In this document: in pieces, positions 1 to 10,524 of the stretch
How positions within the stretch are numbered: position 1 is the first letter of the stretch
Layout: each line of letters opens with the position of its first letter
Origin: Marinicella marina
Lineage (GTDB): Bacteria; Pseudomonadota; Gammaproteobacteria; Xanthomonadales; Marinicellaceae
Direction of reading: 5' to 3'
NCBI RefSeq assembly: GCF_030065545.1
Contig: NZ_JASJNC010000007.1
Coordinates: 335,402 to 399,401 of the forward strand
DNA: 64,000 nt
Program-made: the position numbers and the translations under genes
The notes under the pieces: generated by a model
Told to the model about the DNA's origin: nothing
Database searches by the model: none
Seen by the model: the letters and a program-made list of their open reading frames with translations, nothing else

Positions 1-1374
1 GATTTACCGTTATTGGTCATTTATGTCTTTGAACCCGAACTTATTAATGACAAGCATTACAGCACCAGGCATTGGCGTTTCATCTGGCAATCCCTACAAG
101 CGTTAAATGCTCAGTTAAGTAAATACCAAACCAGTATTCACATCAGTACACACGCTGTAATTAATACACTTGAATACATCCATAAACATCATGCTATCAG
201 CAACCTATTCAGCCATGAAGAAGTGGGCATTGATCTAACCTTTCAACGCGATAAAGTCGTCAAAAGCTGGTGTGATGCACACCAGATCAAATGGCAGGAG
301 TTTCAAAACGGCTCAGTCATCCGAGGTTTAAAAAGTCGCCAGCATTGGGACAAAGCCTGGAATCAATACATGCGCTCTGAAATCAAGCCAATTGATTTGG
401 CGGGTATCCGATGGGTGCAACTGGCAGACCGTTTGGATCCCGAGTATCCCAAACGGTGGCAACACAATGACCCTGAGTTTCAAACCGGTGGTTCAACCCA
501 TGCCCAAGACACACTTAATTCATTTTTTACTGAGCGTGGCCAAAAATACCACATGCTGATATCAAAACCAGAGGCCTCTCGCCACAGCTGTTCCAGGATG
601 TCGCCTTATTTGGCCTGGGGCAATATCAGTCTGCGTAGCATGTACCAACAACTCTTAGGACACTGGAACAAACCTTATTGGCGTCGAGCCCTGGCTGGCT
701 TGTCATCGAGACTGCATTGGCACTGCCATTTCATACAAAAATTTGAATCTGAATCACGCATGGAGTTTGAGGCATTGAATCGTGGCTACAAAGCAATAAC
801 CTACCGTGATGGGCCCGCAGCCAAAGCCGACTTAGACAGGTGGAAACAAGGCCAAACAGGCTTCCCTCTGGTTGATGCCTGTATGCGCTGCTTACACCAA
901 ACTGGGTATATCAATTTTCGCATGCGCGCCATGTTGGTGAGTTTTCTGTGTCACAACTTGCGACTTGATTGGCGTGATGGTGTGGAACATTTGGCATCGT
1001 TGTTTCTGGATTTCGAACCGGGTATTCATTATGCTCAGTTTCAGATGCAAGCTGGCTTAATGGGGGTCAACACAGTGCGCATCTATAATGTCGTCAAACA
1101 ATCCAAAGACCATGACCCAGAAGGCACATTCATCAAAAAATGGCTGCCAGAATTAAGTAACATTCCAGCCGTTCAAATTCATGAACCTTGGTTGCTGACA
1201 GCTATGGAACAACAGTTTTATGCTTTCGACCTCAAACGCGATTACCACGAGCCTTGCGTGGATATTCAAGCCAGTGCCAAAGAATCAAGGACCTTACTTT
1301 ATGGTTGGCGAAAAAAAGCGCCAGTTCAGGCTGAAATTAAACGCATCCTTGCAACCCATGTGAGACCCAGATAA
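1..1374 (+). CDS. Cryptochrome/photolyase family protein (5' end outside window)
   Basis: FAD-dependent DNA photolyase or cryptochrome of the COG0415 type, which would use blue light to repair pyrimidine dimers or act as a photoreceptor. The reading frame is open from base 1 (DLPLLVIYVFEPE), so the start lies upstream; a TTG at 13 is not a convincing start. The N-terminal antenna-binding Rossmann domain is followed by the FAD domain with SRMSPYLAWGNIS, then GQTGFPLVDACMR and a NFRMRAM stretch in place of the usual HNRxRM, and DFEPGIHYAQFQMQAG near the end. These are seen; light-repair activity versus signalling cannot be decided from sequence. It ends 15 bp before the convergent htpX. Confidence 0.85.
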   Translation, partial: DLPLLVIYVFEPELINDKHYSTRHWRFIWQSLQALNAQLSKYQTSIHISTHAVINTLEYIHKHHAISNLFSHEEVGIDLTFQRDKVVKSWCDAHQIKWQEFQNGSVIRGLKSRQHWDKAWNQYMRSEIKPIDLAGIRWVQLADRLDPEYPKRWQHNDPEFQTGGSTHAQDTLNSFFTERGQKYHMLISKPEASRHSCSRMSPYLAWGNISLRSMYQQLLGHWNKPYWRRALAGLSSRLHWHCHFIQKFESESRMEFEALNRGYKAITYRDGPAAKADLDRWKQGQTGFPLVDACMRCLHQTGYINFRMRAMLVSFLCHNLRLDWRDGVEHLASLFLDFEPGIHYAQFQMQAGLMGVNTVRIYNVVKQSKDHDPEGTFIKKWLPELSNIPAVQIHEPWLLTAMEQQFYAFDLKRDYHEPCVDIQASAKESRTLLYGWRKKAPVQAEIKRILATHVRPR

Positions 1375-1389
1375 CGCTTCAATCAGTTA

Positions 1390-2298
1390 TCAGCGTGTCA
1401 CAACAGTATTGTCCCCATACTGCGCTTTTTCTAATGCGGCAATGCGATCTTCCAGTGGCGGATGGGTAGAGAATAGTTTAGCCAATGTGGCTTTGCTGCC
1501 GCTACTGATACCAAAAGCTGCAAACTCACCTTCCAAGGGTTCAGTTCTTGAACTTCTTTGTAAGGCTTTCAAAGCATCTATCATTTTTTGATTACCGGCT
1601 AATTTTGCACCGCCTTGATCGGCATGGAATTCACGCCAGCGCGAGAACCAATTGATGATGATTGCAGCCACAAAGCCCAAAACAATCTGCGCGATCATAG
1701 TACCAATGAATGAACCCATGGTGTAACCACCGCCCCTGCTGTCGCGGGAAGCCGCCGCTATGGCATAACCTATGATGCGAGAGAAGAAAATGACAAAAGC
1801 ATTGAGTACACCCTGAATCAAAGCCATGGTGACCATGTCACCATTGGCAACATGCGCCACTTCATGACCCAGAACAGCCTCAACTTCATCCTTATTCATG
1901 GTTTGTAATAGACCAGTACTCACCGCCACCAATGCATCGTTTTTCTTCATACCAGTAGCAAAAGCATTCGGACTGGATGACTGGAACACGCCCACTTCTG
2001 GCATACCAATACCCGCAGCCTCAGCTTGCCTTTTTACGGTCTCAACCAGCCACTGTTCATCGGCGGTGCGCGGACTGTCAATGATTTGCACACCCATAGA
2101 CTTCTTGGCCATCCATTTAGAGGCAGCCAGTGATATGAATGAACCAACAGAACCCCACAGTAAGGAGAAAACCGCCAAAGCGCGGTAATCAAGGCCGTTT
2201 TTAGTCATATAATGATCAAAACCTAACAATCGCATGACCACTGAAATCACTGCCAACACAGCGATGTTGGTAGCTACAAATAAAAATACTCTTTTCAT
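1390..2298 (-). CDS. htpX: Membrane M48 zinc protease HtpX
   Basis: Inner-membrane zinc metalloprotease that degrades misfolded membrane proteins alongside FtsH. The start at 2298 gives 302 residues beginning MKRVFLFVATNIAV, the form usual for HtpX; an open frame continues 26 codons upstream but those residues look non-coding, and AAGAAG sits just before this ATG. Two N-terminal membrane helices (about 4-24 and 40-60) precede the catalytic HEVAH zinc motif (145-149), two more hydrophobic helices, and the ExxxD-type third ligand in WREFHADQGGAKLAG. Membrane-stress regulation (Cpx) is known in E. coli, but no operator was identified here. Convergent with the photolyase gene. Confidence 0.93.
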   Translation of the reverse strand: MKRVFLFVATNIAVLAVISVVMRLLGFDHYMTKNGLDYRALAVFSLLWGSVGSFISLAASKWMAKKSMGVQIIDSPRTADEQWLVETVKRQAEAAGIGMPEVGVFQSSSPNAFATGMKKNDALVAVSTGLLQTMNKDEVEAVLGHEVAHVANGDMVTMALIQGVLNAFVIFFSRIIGYAIAAASRDSRGGGYTMGSFIGTMIAQIVLGFVAAIIINWFSRWREFHADQGGAKLAGNQKMIDALKALQRSSRTEPLEGEFAAFGISSGSKATLAKLFSTHPPLEDRIAALEKAQYGDNTVVTR

Positions 2299-2438
2299 CT
2301 TCTTAAATCCAATATAAATAGTGGCTGAAAAACACAGCCTATAACGCAACAATAGGTACAAATTAACAAAGCACAAGCAAAACAGGGTGAATATCCTCTG
2401 ATTTCACCATATATTTTACTTTTCAGGGGCTAATTTAA

Positions 2439-2467
2439 TCCAGAGTGGGTTACGATTAAGCTATAAT
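2439..2467 (+). promoter_or_regulatory. Candidate promoter of bipA
   Basis: A perfect TATAAT box at 2462-2467 lies 29 bp before the bipA ATG. The hexamer 17 bp further upstream (TCCAGA, 2439-2444) is a poor -35 match, so the call rests on the -10 box and position. Confidence 0.4.
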
Positions 2468-2496
2468 GCGCGGCTTTTAAAGCACCAGCCAGAAAC

Positions 2497-4314
2497 ATGT
2501 CTACAGAAAAAATCAGAAACATCGCGATCATCGCGCACGTTGATCACGGTAAAACCACCCTGGTTGATGAATTATTGAAACAGTCAGGCACCTTAGGTGA
2601 ACGCGCTGATGATCCCAACCGTTTGATGGATTCAAACGACCTAGAAAAAGAACGAGGCATCACCATTTTGTCGAAAAACACTTCGATTGAATGGGAAGGT
2701 TATAAAATCAATATCGTTGATACCCCAGGTCACGCCGACTTTGGTGGTGAGGTTGAACGCGTATTGAGCATGGTTGACTCCGTTTTGTTACTGGTTGATG
2801 CAGTTGATGGTCCCATGCCACAAACCCGTTTTGTTACCCAGAAAGCCTTTGAAATGGGCTTCACACCAGTGGTTGTGGTCAACAAAGTTGACCGTGATGG
2901 TGCCCGCATTCAATGGGTGATTGACCAGACCTTTGATTTGTTTGATTCATTGGGTGCCACCGACGAGCAATTGGATTTCCCTATCATTTACGCCTCAGCA
3001 ATTAATGGTTATGCCTCTGAGGAAGATGACGTCCGTGATGGCGACATGCGTCCATTATTTGAAACCATCACCAACAAAGTATCTCCACCAGACGTGGATG
3101 TGGATGCACCTTTTCAAATGCAAGTCTCTACCCTCGACTACAACAGCTTTTTGGGTTTGATTGGTATTGGACGCATCAAAAAAGGTACAGTAAAAACCAA
3201 CACACCAGTTTCAGTGGTGGATTCTGAAGGCAAAACCCGCAATGGCAGGATCCTAAAAATATTTGGCTTTAAGGGCTTAGAACGTGTCGAGGTCAATACA
3301 GCCTCAGCCGGTGACATTGTGGCCATTTCAGGCATTGATAACATCGGTATTTCCGACACCTTATGTGATCGCGATCATGTCGAAGCTTTACCACCATTGA
3401 CGGTTGATGAGCCCACCATTTCGATGCTGTTCTGCGTCAATGATTCACCATTTGCTGGTAAAAGCGGTAAATTTTTAACCTCACGCCAAATCAGAGACCG
3501 CCTGGAAAGAGAAACCACTTATAACGTAGCCCTGCGAGTGGAAGAAACTGAAAACTCTGACCAATTCAAAGTATCTGGCCGCGGCGAATTACATTTATCG
3601 GTATTAATTGAAACCATGCGTCGAGAAGGTTTCGAGTTGGCCATATCTAGACCACAAGTTATTTACCGTGAAATTGATGGTGAACTGTGCGAACCTTATG
3701 AGGACCTGGTGGTTGATATTGAACAAGAGCACCAAGGCTCGGTGATGGAACAACTGTTGGGTCGTCGCGCAGAAGTCAAAGACATTGTACCTGATGCCAC
3801 TGGACGTGTTCGTTTGACTTTCATCATCCCTGCACGTGGTTTGATTGGTTACCAATCTGAATTCAAAACCACCACCTCTGGTTCAGGCATCCTGACCCAT
3901 GTGTTTGATCATTACGGCCGCAAATTGAACACCATTGAACGTTCACGCAAAAACGGCGTGTTGATTTCCAATGGCACTGGCAAAGCACTGGGCTTTGCAC
4001 TGTTTAACTTACAAGAGCGTGGTCGCATGTTAATCAATGCCAATGTAGAGGTTTACGAAGGTCAAGTGGTTGGCATTCACTCACGGGACAATGACTTAAC
4101 AGTGAATCCATTGAAAGGCAAACAACTGACCAACGTCCGCGCCTCAGGTAAAGACGATGCAATCAATTTGGTGACTCCCATTAAAATGACTTTAGAGCAG
4201 TCAATGGAGTTTATCGAAGACGATGAGTTGGTAGAAGTGACTCCTGAAGAAATCCGCATCCGCAAACGCTTCTTACTGGAACACGAAAGAAAACGCGCCA
4301 GTCGCGAAGCTTAA
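2497..4314 (+). CDS. typA: Ribosome-associated GTPase BipA/TypA
   Basis: Translational GTPase of the EF-G family that binds the 70S ribosome and assists 50S assembly and stress or low-temperature growth. The 605-residue length is normal. Visible G motifs: AHVDHGKTT (G1, about 14-22), a switch [19 protein letters not shown] (G3), NKVDRDGAR (G4). The EF-G-like domains III and V and the BipA-specific C-terminal domain follow, with [10 protein letters not shown] and the lysine/arginine-rich tail [16 protein letters not shown]. It has its own promoter-like -10 box and ends before a long inverted repeat at 4325-4366, so it is probably monocistronic. Confidence 0.97.
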   Translation: MSTEKIRNIAIIAHVDHGKTTLVDELLKQSGTLGERADDPNRLMDSNDLEKERGITILSKNTSIEWEGYKINIVDTPGHADFGGEVERVLSMVDSVLLLVDAVDGPMPQTRFVTQKAFEMGFTPVVVVNKVDRDGARIQWVIDQTFDLFDSLGATDEQLDFPIIYASAINGYASEEDDVRDGDMRPLFETITNKVSPPDVDVDAPFQMQVSTLDYNSFLGLIGIGRIKKGTVKTNTPVSVVDSEGKTRNGRILKIFGFKGLERVEVNTASAGDIVAISGIDNIGISDTLCDRDHVEALPPLTVDEPTISMLFCVNDSPFAGKSGKFLTSRQIRDRLERETTYNVALRVEETENSDQFKVSGRGELHLSVLIETMRREGFELAISRPQVIYREIDGELCEPYEDLVVDIEQEHQGSVMEQLLGRRAEVKDIVPDATGRVRLTFIIPARGLIGYQSEFKTTTSGSGILTHVFDHYGRKLNTIERSRKNGVLISNGTGKALGFALFNLQERGRMLINANVEVYEGQVVGIHSRDNDLTVNPLKGKQLTNVRASGKDDAINLVTPIKMTLEQSMEFIEDDELVEVTPEEIRIRKRFLLEHERKRASREA

Positions 4315-4324
4315 ATAATCCAGA

Positions 4325-4366
4325 TTGAATCGACCTGCATTCTTTTTTTTGTGTAGGTCGATTCAA
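4325..4366. repeat. Inverted repeat downstream of bipA with poly-T in its loop
   Basis: Arms 4325-4339 and 4352-4366 pair over 15 bp with one G-T wobble. The run of T sits inside the loop, not after the stem, so this is not a textbook intrinsic terminator although it lies 11 bp after the bipA stop codon. Confidence 0.7.
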
Positions 4367-4484
4367 ATCCTTCAAACCCAGCTCTGTTGCCCGTCCAAAT
4401 GTTCACGGGCTGAAAAAACACTGCCATCATGGCTCATCATCTGCTATTCTAAAAGTTGATTTAAACGCCCCATGATCGTATTAG

Positions 4485-7403
4485 GTGACTCAAAACAATA
4501 ACAATCACAACGTCCTCAATATCAAGAGCATAGCAAACAAACTGCTTTGTTTAATGATGTTCATCAGCTGCAGTCCGTTAGTAATGGCTGAAATTGTTGG
4601 TCGCCCACCAATCGTTGAAATTGAGATACCAAGTGAGCCTTATGTCAGTTATTTTGACATGACACAAGACCACAATAATGTTATTTATATTTCATATGAA
4701 AAAGGCATCAAAATTTTTGACGGCAGTCGTTGGACCACCCTACTTATTCCCAATACCTACCTCACCAGAATTTTGTATTTTGATCAGAAAGACCGTGTTT
4801 ATGTTGGTGGTTTTGACTTTTTTGGCTACATCAACAGGAATCAGTTCGGTCAATATGAATTCATTGATTTAACACCAAAATCCAATCCCATCCAATTTGC
4901 CAGTATATGGAGCATAGCTGGTTGTCAAGGACGTATATTTTTTCGAGCCCTGAACCATGTTTTTGCCTATGAACCCAACAGTGGCGACATCATTTCTTGG
5001 AGTTTCAATGGACGATTGGGCGACATTGCCTGTGATGATCAACGAATTTGGTTACAAGACCGATCAGCGGGTATGAAGGAACTCTCAGGAGACCAGTGGG
5101 TAAACAGCCCGATTGAGCTTGAAGATAACAGCCTTATTTATGAACTCGAAATTCTCAATGACAGCCAGATTTTTATTCATTCATTGAGTGACAATTGGCG
5201 CCTGATTGAAAACGATCAAATCAAACCCATCTCGTTTGCAAGTCAATTGCCTGAACTGGGAAGTTTTGCCAGCTCATTGAACTTAGGTGAAAACCAAGTT
5301 GTGATGGGCGGCAAACTCGGTTCACTGACTTTTTTGGATTTCAATAACTTCACAACGGAGTCATTTAAATTATCCAATGGGCGTATTTCGGCCATCATCC
5401 CAGCCAATGATGGCGGTTTGTGGGTCTTGACCGACCTGAAAATTTTTCATGTGACCTGGCCCAGTCCATGGCGCATACAAGACAGTGAGTCAGGCTTAAC
5501 CAGTGATATTTTTGATATCACCACGTGGAATGATCAACTCTATGCCACATCAAGAGCCGGCGTTTTTGTTGAAGATTCAAATCAATCGGCGCAACAACAA
5601 AGCTTCAAACAACTGCCATGGACCAACCAAGAAGCTTGGAATCTACTGCCTTTGAATACTGAGGAAATTTTATTGGCTGATTCGCATTATGCCTACTTGA
5701 TCAAAGGCGATGAAAGACTGGCATTGACCGATGTGATTTACCCGAGGGTTTTCCAAAGATCTAAATTTAATCCGAACCATATCTATATGTATACCGAATT
5801 GGATACTCGGCTGTTGATTAAAAATGGCGATGATTGGTCGGACTGGGTGGTGGCTGAGGGCAAACCAAGCAGTGTGGTGGAAACTGAAGCCGATACGTTA
5901 TTAATTACCACGGTAGATGGCCGTTTTTTTAAGGTTTTATTGAACCAACAATATGATGGCACGGAGGCCATCATTGACATGAGCAACCAGGCTGAAATGT
6001 CAGCCAAAGAAATGACCGAACTGAAATTATTCGAAGGCCCGGATAAAAATTTATTTGCTGCCACAACTGAAAGTTACTACACTTATGAGAATAATCAATT
6101 CATACCATCGTCCCTGATGGGATTAGACCAGGTATTACCGCCAGCACAATTCACAGCCATGGGTGCATCAAATGAATCTTTTTGGGCCATCAGTGCGACC
6201 CAAGTATTTACCAGAAACCAACAAAATCAATGGCAAACGGTGGATGCCTCAGCGCATATCAGGGGTGGGATTTTTGACATCGAATTTCAACCTGACCAAA
6301 TCAAGTTATCAGGAAATGGTGTAATTCTCAGCTATTTGCTTGATACCGGCATGAGTCCAGCTGACCCCAACGGGAAATTGATAATCACTTCAGCCGAACT
6401 GAATACCAATCAAATCAACGACGAGAGTCCGCGCTCAACCATGATCCCTATCATGCGCAATGAACCTTTTGCTGTTAGCTCATCAGACGGCACATTGACG
6501 ATTCAATACACTTTCACTGACATCAAAAATACAGGTGACACACAGTATCAATACCGCTTAAAAGGCCACAATAACCTTTGGTCTCCTATGAGCAGTAACA
6601 CCCAAGCAAGCTTTTTAGAGTTGCCTGCAGGCGATTATCAATTCGAGGTCAGAGCAGCTGACATCAAAGGTCAAATACACACCAGTCAGCTATTACCGTT
6701 CACCGTTGAGCCAGTTTGGTACTTAACCCAATGGGCTAAGTTAATTTGGTCGTTATTAGCAGTCATCACACTGTTTATTTGTATGAAACTGATCTTGAAA
6801 TGGCGAGAGAGAAAACATGAGTCACAGAAACAAGCACTGAAGGAAATCATCAACGAAAAAACCAGTGCTTTGAAGTTGGCCAATGAAGCATTACAAGATT
6901 TGGCTCACAAAGACCCCTTAACCGGCCTTTCGAATCGATTGTATCTGGATCAATTCATTAAACAGTTGATTGAAAACAAAGTGAGCAGTATATCTGTCAT
7001 TATGATGGACATGGATCATTTTAAGAAATACAACGACACTTATGGCCACTTGGCGGGCGATCAGTTGCTGGAAAAATTCGCTGATTCATTGATGACTTGT
7101 ATCAAAAGGCCTCAAGACTTGGCTGCTCGCTATGGCGGCGAGGAATTTTTAGCCATCATGCCAGGAACTGATGAGGATTACACCCTCGAAGCGGCAGAAA
7201 AAATTCGCAGCCACACCGAACAACAAGCTGAAAAAACCACCATTTCAATTGGTGTTGCCTTCAGCCAAACGGGTCAAATCATCAATTCAAGCAAACAAAT
7301 CTTTGAACTGATCGACCAAGCTGACAAAGCCCTGTATGAAGCCAAAACAACCGGCAGGAACCAAGTTGTGGTTTATTCTGAATCACTCGAAACCACTGAT
7401 TGA
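4485..7403 (+). CDS. Membrane diguanylate cyclase with periplasmic beta-propeller and Y_Y_Y sensor
   Basis: Predicted to make c-di-GMP in response to a periplasmic signal. GTG start directly after an in-frame TAG; a signal segment ends near SPLVMA. Residues about 40-660 look like a two-component-regulator propeller (repeated DGSRWTTL, GGLWVLTD-type blades), 665-740 match the Y_Y_Y fold (YQYRLKGHNNLW), one membrane helix spans about 745-768, followed by a short coiled linker and a GGDEF domain from DPLTGLSNR (about 809). The active-site GGEEF starts near 884, and an RPQD inhibitory I-site lies exactly five residues before it, so product feedback is likely. Same modular layout as hybrid sensors of Bacteroidetes, but with a GGDEF output. 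Signal unknown. Confidence 0.88.
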   Translation: MTQNNNNHNVLNIKSIANKLLCLMMFISCSPLVMAEIVGRPPIVEIEIPSEPYVSYFDMTQDHNNVIYISYEKGIKIFDGSRWTTLLIPNTYLTRILYFDQKDRVYVGGFDFFGYINRNQFGQYEFIDLTPKSNPIQFASIWSIAGCQGRIFFRALNHVFAYEPNSGDIISWSFNGRLGDIACDDQRIWLQDRSAGMKELSGDQWVNSPIELEDNSLIYELEILNDSQIFIHSLSDNWRLIENDQIKPISFASQLPELGSFASSLNLGENQVVMGGKLGSLTFLDFNNFTTESFKLSNGRISAIIPANDGGLWVLTDLKIFHVTWPSPWRIQDSESGLTSDIFDITTWNDQLYATSRAGVFVEDSNQSAQQQSFKQLPWTNQEAWNLLPLNTEEILLADSHYAYLIKGDERLALTDVIYPRVFQRSKFNPNHIYMYTELDTRLLIKNGDDWSDWVVAEGKPSSVVETEADTLLITTVDGRFFKVLLNQQYDGTEAIIDMSNQAEMSAKEMTELKLFEGPDKNLFAATTESYYTYENNQFIPSSLMGLDQVLPPAQFTAMGASNESFWAISATQVFTRNQQNQWQTVDASAHIRGGIFDIEFQPDQIKLSGNGVILSYLLDTGMSPADPNGKLIITSAELNTNQINDESPRSTMIPIMRNEPFAVSSSDGTLTIQYTFTDIKNTGDTQYQYRLKGHNNLWSPMSSNTQASFLELPAGDYQFEVRAADIKGQIHTSQLLPFTVEPVWYLTQWAKLIWSLLAVITLFICMKLILKWRERKHESQKQALKEIINEKTSALKLANEALQDLAHKDPLTGLSNRLYLDQFIKQLIENKVSSISVIMMDMDHFKKYNDTYGHLAGDQLLEKFADSLMTCIKRPQDLAARYGGEEFLAIMPGTDEDYTLEAAEKIRSHTEQQAEKTTISIGVAFSQTGQIINSSKQIFELIDQADKALYEAKTTGRNQVVVYSESLETTD

Positions 7404-7726
7404 TACCCTATCAAAAGCTTAATAGCCGCCGGTGGCTTCACGTTACAAAAGCCTGTCTAAAGCGATATGAACGTGACTGCATCGGCAATGTTTGTGTTAA
7501 GCATGAGGATGCCTGAGGGCAGGATCAATCAAATCACAAATAGATCACGCCATAAATCCATACATCTTAAAATTGATGAAACCCAAAAAGAACCTTTCTA
7601 ATGAAGTGAATTTCCAGTGAAATTGAAAGCATCTAAAATTCACTGAATTTATACCTCAGTTACACGATTATCATTCTGTTCAATTTAAGAACACACATTC
7701 TTATCCACAACTAAGAGAGGTTAATC
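7404..7726. other. Intergenic region before the DUF4397 gene
   Basis: No convincing gene. It contains an inverted repeat AGTGAATTT (7605-7613) / AAATTCACT (7636-7644) and, just before the next ATG, a good ribosome site (GAGAGG, about 7712-7719). The promoter of the 7727 gene probably lies here, but no clear -35/-10 pair was identified. Confidence 0.5.
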
Positions 7727-10369
7727 ATGAAGAATCACACCAAGTTGCTCACAACCTTGGCCTTATTGGCTGGCACCGTGACAGCGCAAGCACAAACAGA
7801 TGTCAATGTGCTCCATTTGGCGCCGTTTGCTGATAACGAAGTTGGCACAGCAGTATCTGTTGATGTTAATGACAGCGAAGTCCTAAACCCAGTCACTTAT
7901 AATCAAGTTTCAGGGTACTTAGAATTGGCTGGACCAGGGGTGGCACCGGGTAACACTTTACTTGAGGTATTTGCGCCTCCAGGATCAGGCGACCCAGCCG
8001 CAATCACTGCCAATGTCGATTTGGCCGCTGATACCCAATACACAGTTGCTGCTGTTGGCAACATCAGTAACCAAGGCCTCACTTTGTTGCCTTTGGTTGA
8101 CGACAATTCAGCACCTGCTGTCGGCAACGCCAAGTTACGTATTGTGCACGCATCTCCGTTCGCAGCAGATTTAGCCGATACAGCCGTCTCTATCAGAGAC
8201 AACAACGGCAACCTCATCAATGGCTTGACAGGCGTTCAGTTTGGACAATCATCCGACTATTTCGAGGTACCGGCTACCACTTATGATCTACAAGTAGCCA
8301 CACCAGATGGCACAGTAACTTTAATTGATATCGCGCCAGTGACGCTCAATGACGGTGACATTGTGACGGTATTTGCTGTCGGCGATGGCAGCAACCAACC
8401 TTTAGGCGCCACTGCGGTGTTTGGTGATGGCAGCGCTGCACCACTGGCTTTACAAGGAGATGACATTCAAGAAACCAGAGCTTTGGTGGCACATTTTGCC
8501 CCGTTTGCACCTGCACTGTCTGACACCGCTGTCTCAGTTGAGGTTAACAGTGCTGAAGTCTTATCGGGCGTGTTGTTTAACCAAAACTCCAATTACCTAC
8601 CATTGGGTCCTGCCGGCGTAGCACCAGGCATTACTGCTTTGGATGTTTTTGCACCACCAGGGGCTGCCAGTCCAGCAATTTCCGCGATACCAGAATTAGC
8701 AGCTAACACCGATTACACGGTCGCTGCCATTGGTAATGTGGTTAATCAACCCCTTCAGTTATTACCATTGATCGATGACTTGTCTGCTCCTGCCAGCGGT
8801 TTTGCCAAAATCAGAATTGTACATGCTGCACCTTTTGCTGACACCCTACCAGCAACAGAAGTTTCTGTCAGAGACGATGCGGGCAATGTCATTGCTGGAT
8901 TAACCAACGTGCCTTTTGGTGCTGAGTCAGGTTTTATTCAAGTACCAGCAGCCACTTATGACTTACAAATTGCCACACCTGATGGCAGTACCACTTTGAT
9001 TGATATCGCACCAGTAGCATTGAATGATGGCGATGTACTCACCGTGTTTGCTGTGGGTGACGTAATCAATCAACCATTGGGTGTAACCGCCATATTCGCT
9101 GATGGCAGCAGCGCCGCTTTACCTTTGGAGCAACCCACCAGAGCTTTAGTGGCACACTTGGCACCTTTTTCTGCTGACAGTGCAGCCACTGCCGTATCAG
9201 TAGAAGTTAATAGCACGGAGGTATTGAGTGGGGTTGAATTTAACCAATCTTCAGGATACTTAAACCTCAGCGCTTCAGGTGAAGCTCCTGGTGTAACACA
9301 GCTAGATGTTTTCGCTCCTCCCGGCGCTGCCAGCCCAGCCATTTCTGCAGCACCTGATTTGGCAGCAAACACTGACTACACTGTGGCGGCCATTGGTAAT
9401 GTTGTCGGTCAACCTCTTTCACTGCTGTTATTAGAAGATGATAATTCCCAACCCGCTGCAGGCAACATTAAAATTCGAGTTGTGCACGCTGCACCATTTT
9501 CTGATGAGTTAGCAGAAACCGCCGTCTCAATCAGGACCGATGCCGGTAACATTGTCGGCGGACTTGCCAACGTTGAATTTGGTGCTAGTTCTGGTTACTT
9601 GGAAATTCCAGCTGGTGAATACGATCTGCAAGTATCTACACCTGACGGTACCATGAGTTTGATTAACTTGGCACCAGTGGACTTAGCTGAAGGCACCATT
9701 GTGACTGTATTCGCAGTCGGTGATGGTGTCAGGCAAGATTTAGGTATCACTGCTATTTTTGCTGACGGCACCCAAGCTTCTTTACCTTTAGAGACAGCTT
9801 TCAAAGCCGAAGACTTTGCTGACATCGCCGCTTTAACTGATTGGATCTTTGACAATCAATCGGATGCCCCTGACACTGTTTGGACACAAGGCGCTGTTGA
9901 TACCTTTCCTGCCAATGCTGGTGCTCCAGATAGTTACATATTCAGTAACTTCCGTGCAACCTCAGGCTCTCGAATCTGTAATTTCGCCATCCTACCGGAG
10001 GAAACTTTGATTAATGGCTTAGACTTCTGGACTCGCAAACCACTAGAGGAAGGTATTGCTTTTCCAGACCGCCTCAGGGTGGTTTACAGTCCCACAGGTG
10101 GCACCAATACGGGTAATTGCGTCAGTGGTTTTGGTGACTTTACTGAAACCTTGTTAACCATCAACGAAGATTTGAATACCGGTGGTTATCCAACAGATTG
10201 GACTGAATTCAATGTCAAAGTGCCTGAAGGTAGTGGTCGCGTTGCATTCGTTTATGATGTAACAGATGCCGGACCCGCCGGCAATAACTCCAATTACATT
10301 GGTATTGACTCTGTCAATATATTGATTGGTGAAGACTTGGATACCATCTTTAAAAACGGATTTGATTAA
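7727..10369 (+). CDS. Secreted DUF4397 repeat protein with C-terminal IFKNGFD tail
   Basis: Large (880 residues) exported protein of unknown function. A signal peptide ends at TAQAQT (about 23). The body is three tandem units of about 215 residues (roughly 25-240, 250-460, 465-680), each built of two DUF4397 beta-sandwich modules: one starts with HLAPFA and contains EVFAPPG, the other starts IRVVHAAPF and contains YDLQVATPDG. A Cys-containing C-terminal domain (about 690-865) follows, and the protein ends exactly in DTIFKNGFD. The same ending occurs in the next gene and in the sugar dehydrogenase at 39262. The units are similar enough to suggest internal duplication. DUF4397 is found in surface or cell-wall proteins; the role here is unknown. 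Confidence 0.87.
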   Translation: MKNHTKLLTTLALLAGTVTAQAQTDVNVLHLAPFADNEVGTAVSVDVNDSEVLNPVTYNQVSGYLELAGPGVAPGNTLLEVFAPPGSGDPAAITANVDLAADTQYTVAAVGNISNQGLTLLPLVDDNSAPAVGNAKLRIVHASPFAADLADTAVSIRDNNGNLINGLTGVQFGQSSDYFEVPATTYDLQVATPDGTVTLIDIAPVTLNDGDIVTVFAVGDGSNQPLGATAVFGDGSAAPLALQGDDIQETRALVAHFAPFAPALSDTAVSVEVNSAEVLSGVLFNQNSNYLPLGPAGVAPGITALDVFAPPGAASPAISAIPELAANTDYTVAAIGNVVNQPLQLLPLIDDLSAPASGFAKIRIVHAAPFADTLPATEVSVRDDAGNVIAGLTNVPFGAESGFIQVPAATYDLQIATPDGSTTLIDIAPVALNDGDVLTVFAVGDVINQPLGVTAIFADGSSAALPLEQPTRALVAHLAPFSADSAATAVSVEVNSTEVLSGVEFNQSSGYLNLSASGEAPGVTQLDVFAPPGAASPAISAAPDLAANTDYTVAAIGNVVGQPLSLLLLEDDNSQPAAGNIKIRVVHAAPFSDELAETAVSIRTDAGNIVGGLANVEFGASSGYLEIPAGEYDLQVSTPDGTMSLINLAPVDLAEGTIVTVFAVGDGVRQDLGITAIFADGTQASLPLETAFKAEDFADIAALTDWIFDNQSDAPDTVWTQGAVDTFPANAGAPDSYIFSNFRATSGSRICNFAILPEETLINGLDFWTRKPLEEGIAFPDRLRVVYSPTGGTNTGNCVSGFGDFTETLLTINEDLNTGGYPTDWTEFNVKVPEGSGRVAFVYDVTDAGPAGNNSNYIGIDSVNILIGEDLDTIFKNGFD

Positions 10370-10390
10370 ACCTCACTGAATGTGAAACTG

Positions 10391-10419
10391 AAAGGAGCTC
10401 AAACGAGCTCCTTTTTTAT
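10391..10419 (+). terminator. Intrinsic terminator after the DUF4397 gene
   Basis: Perfect 10-bp stem AAAGGAGCTC / GAGCTCCTTT with an AAAC loop, followed by T-rich sequence; 22 bp after the stop codon. Confidence 0.9.
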
Positions 10420-10524
10420 ATGAACACACCCTGAACTATAGCTCTCATAAAACATTTAAACCCTAACAGAAATAATTTCAGAAATTGGTAGAATATCAAG
10501 CTGTTTATTAATTGAGGTTAATAT

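Noticed and set aside
4325..4366. Intrinsic terminator for bipA
   Set aside because: The T-run is within the loop and no T-run follows the stem.
7903..8220. Minus-strand open frames inside the DUF4397 gene
   Set aside because: They are shadows caused by the repetitive coding sequence of the plus-strand gene.
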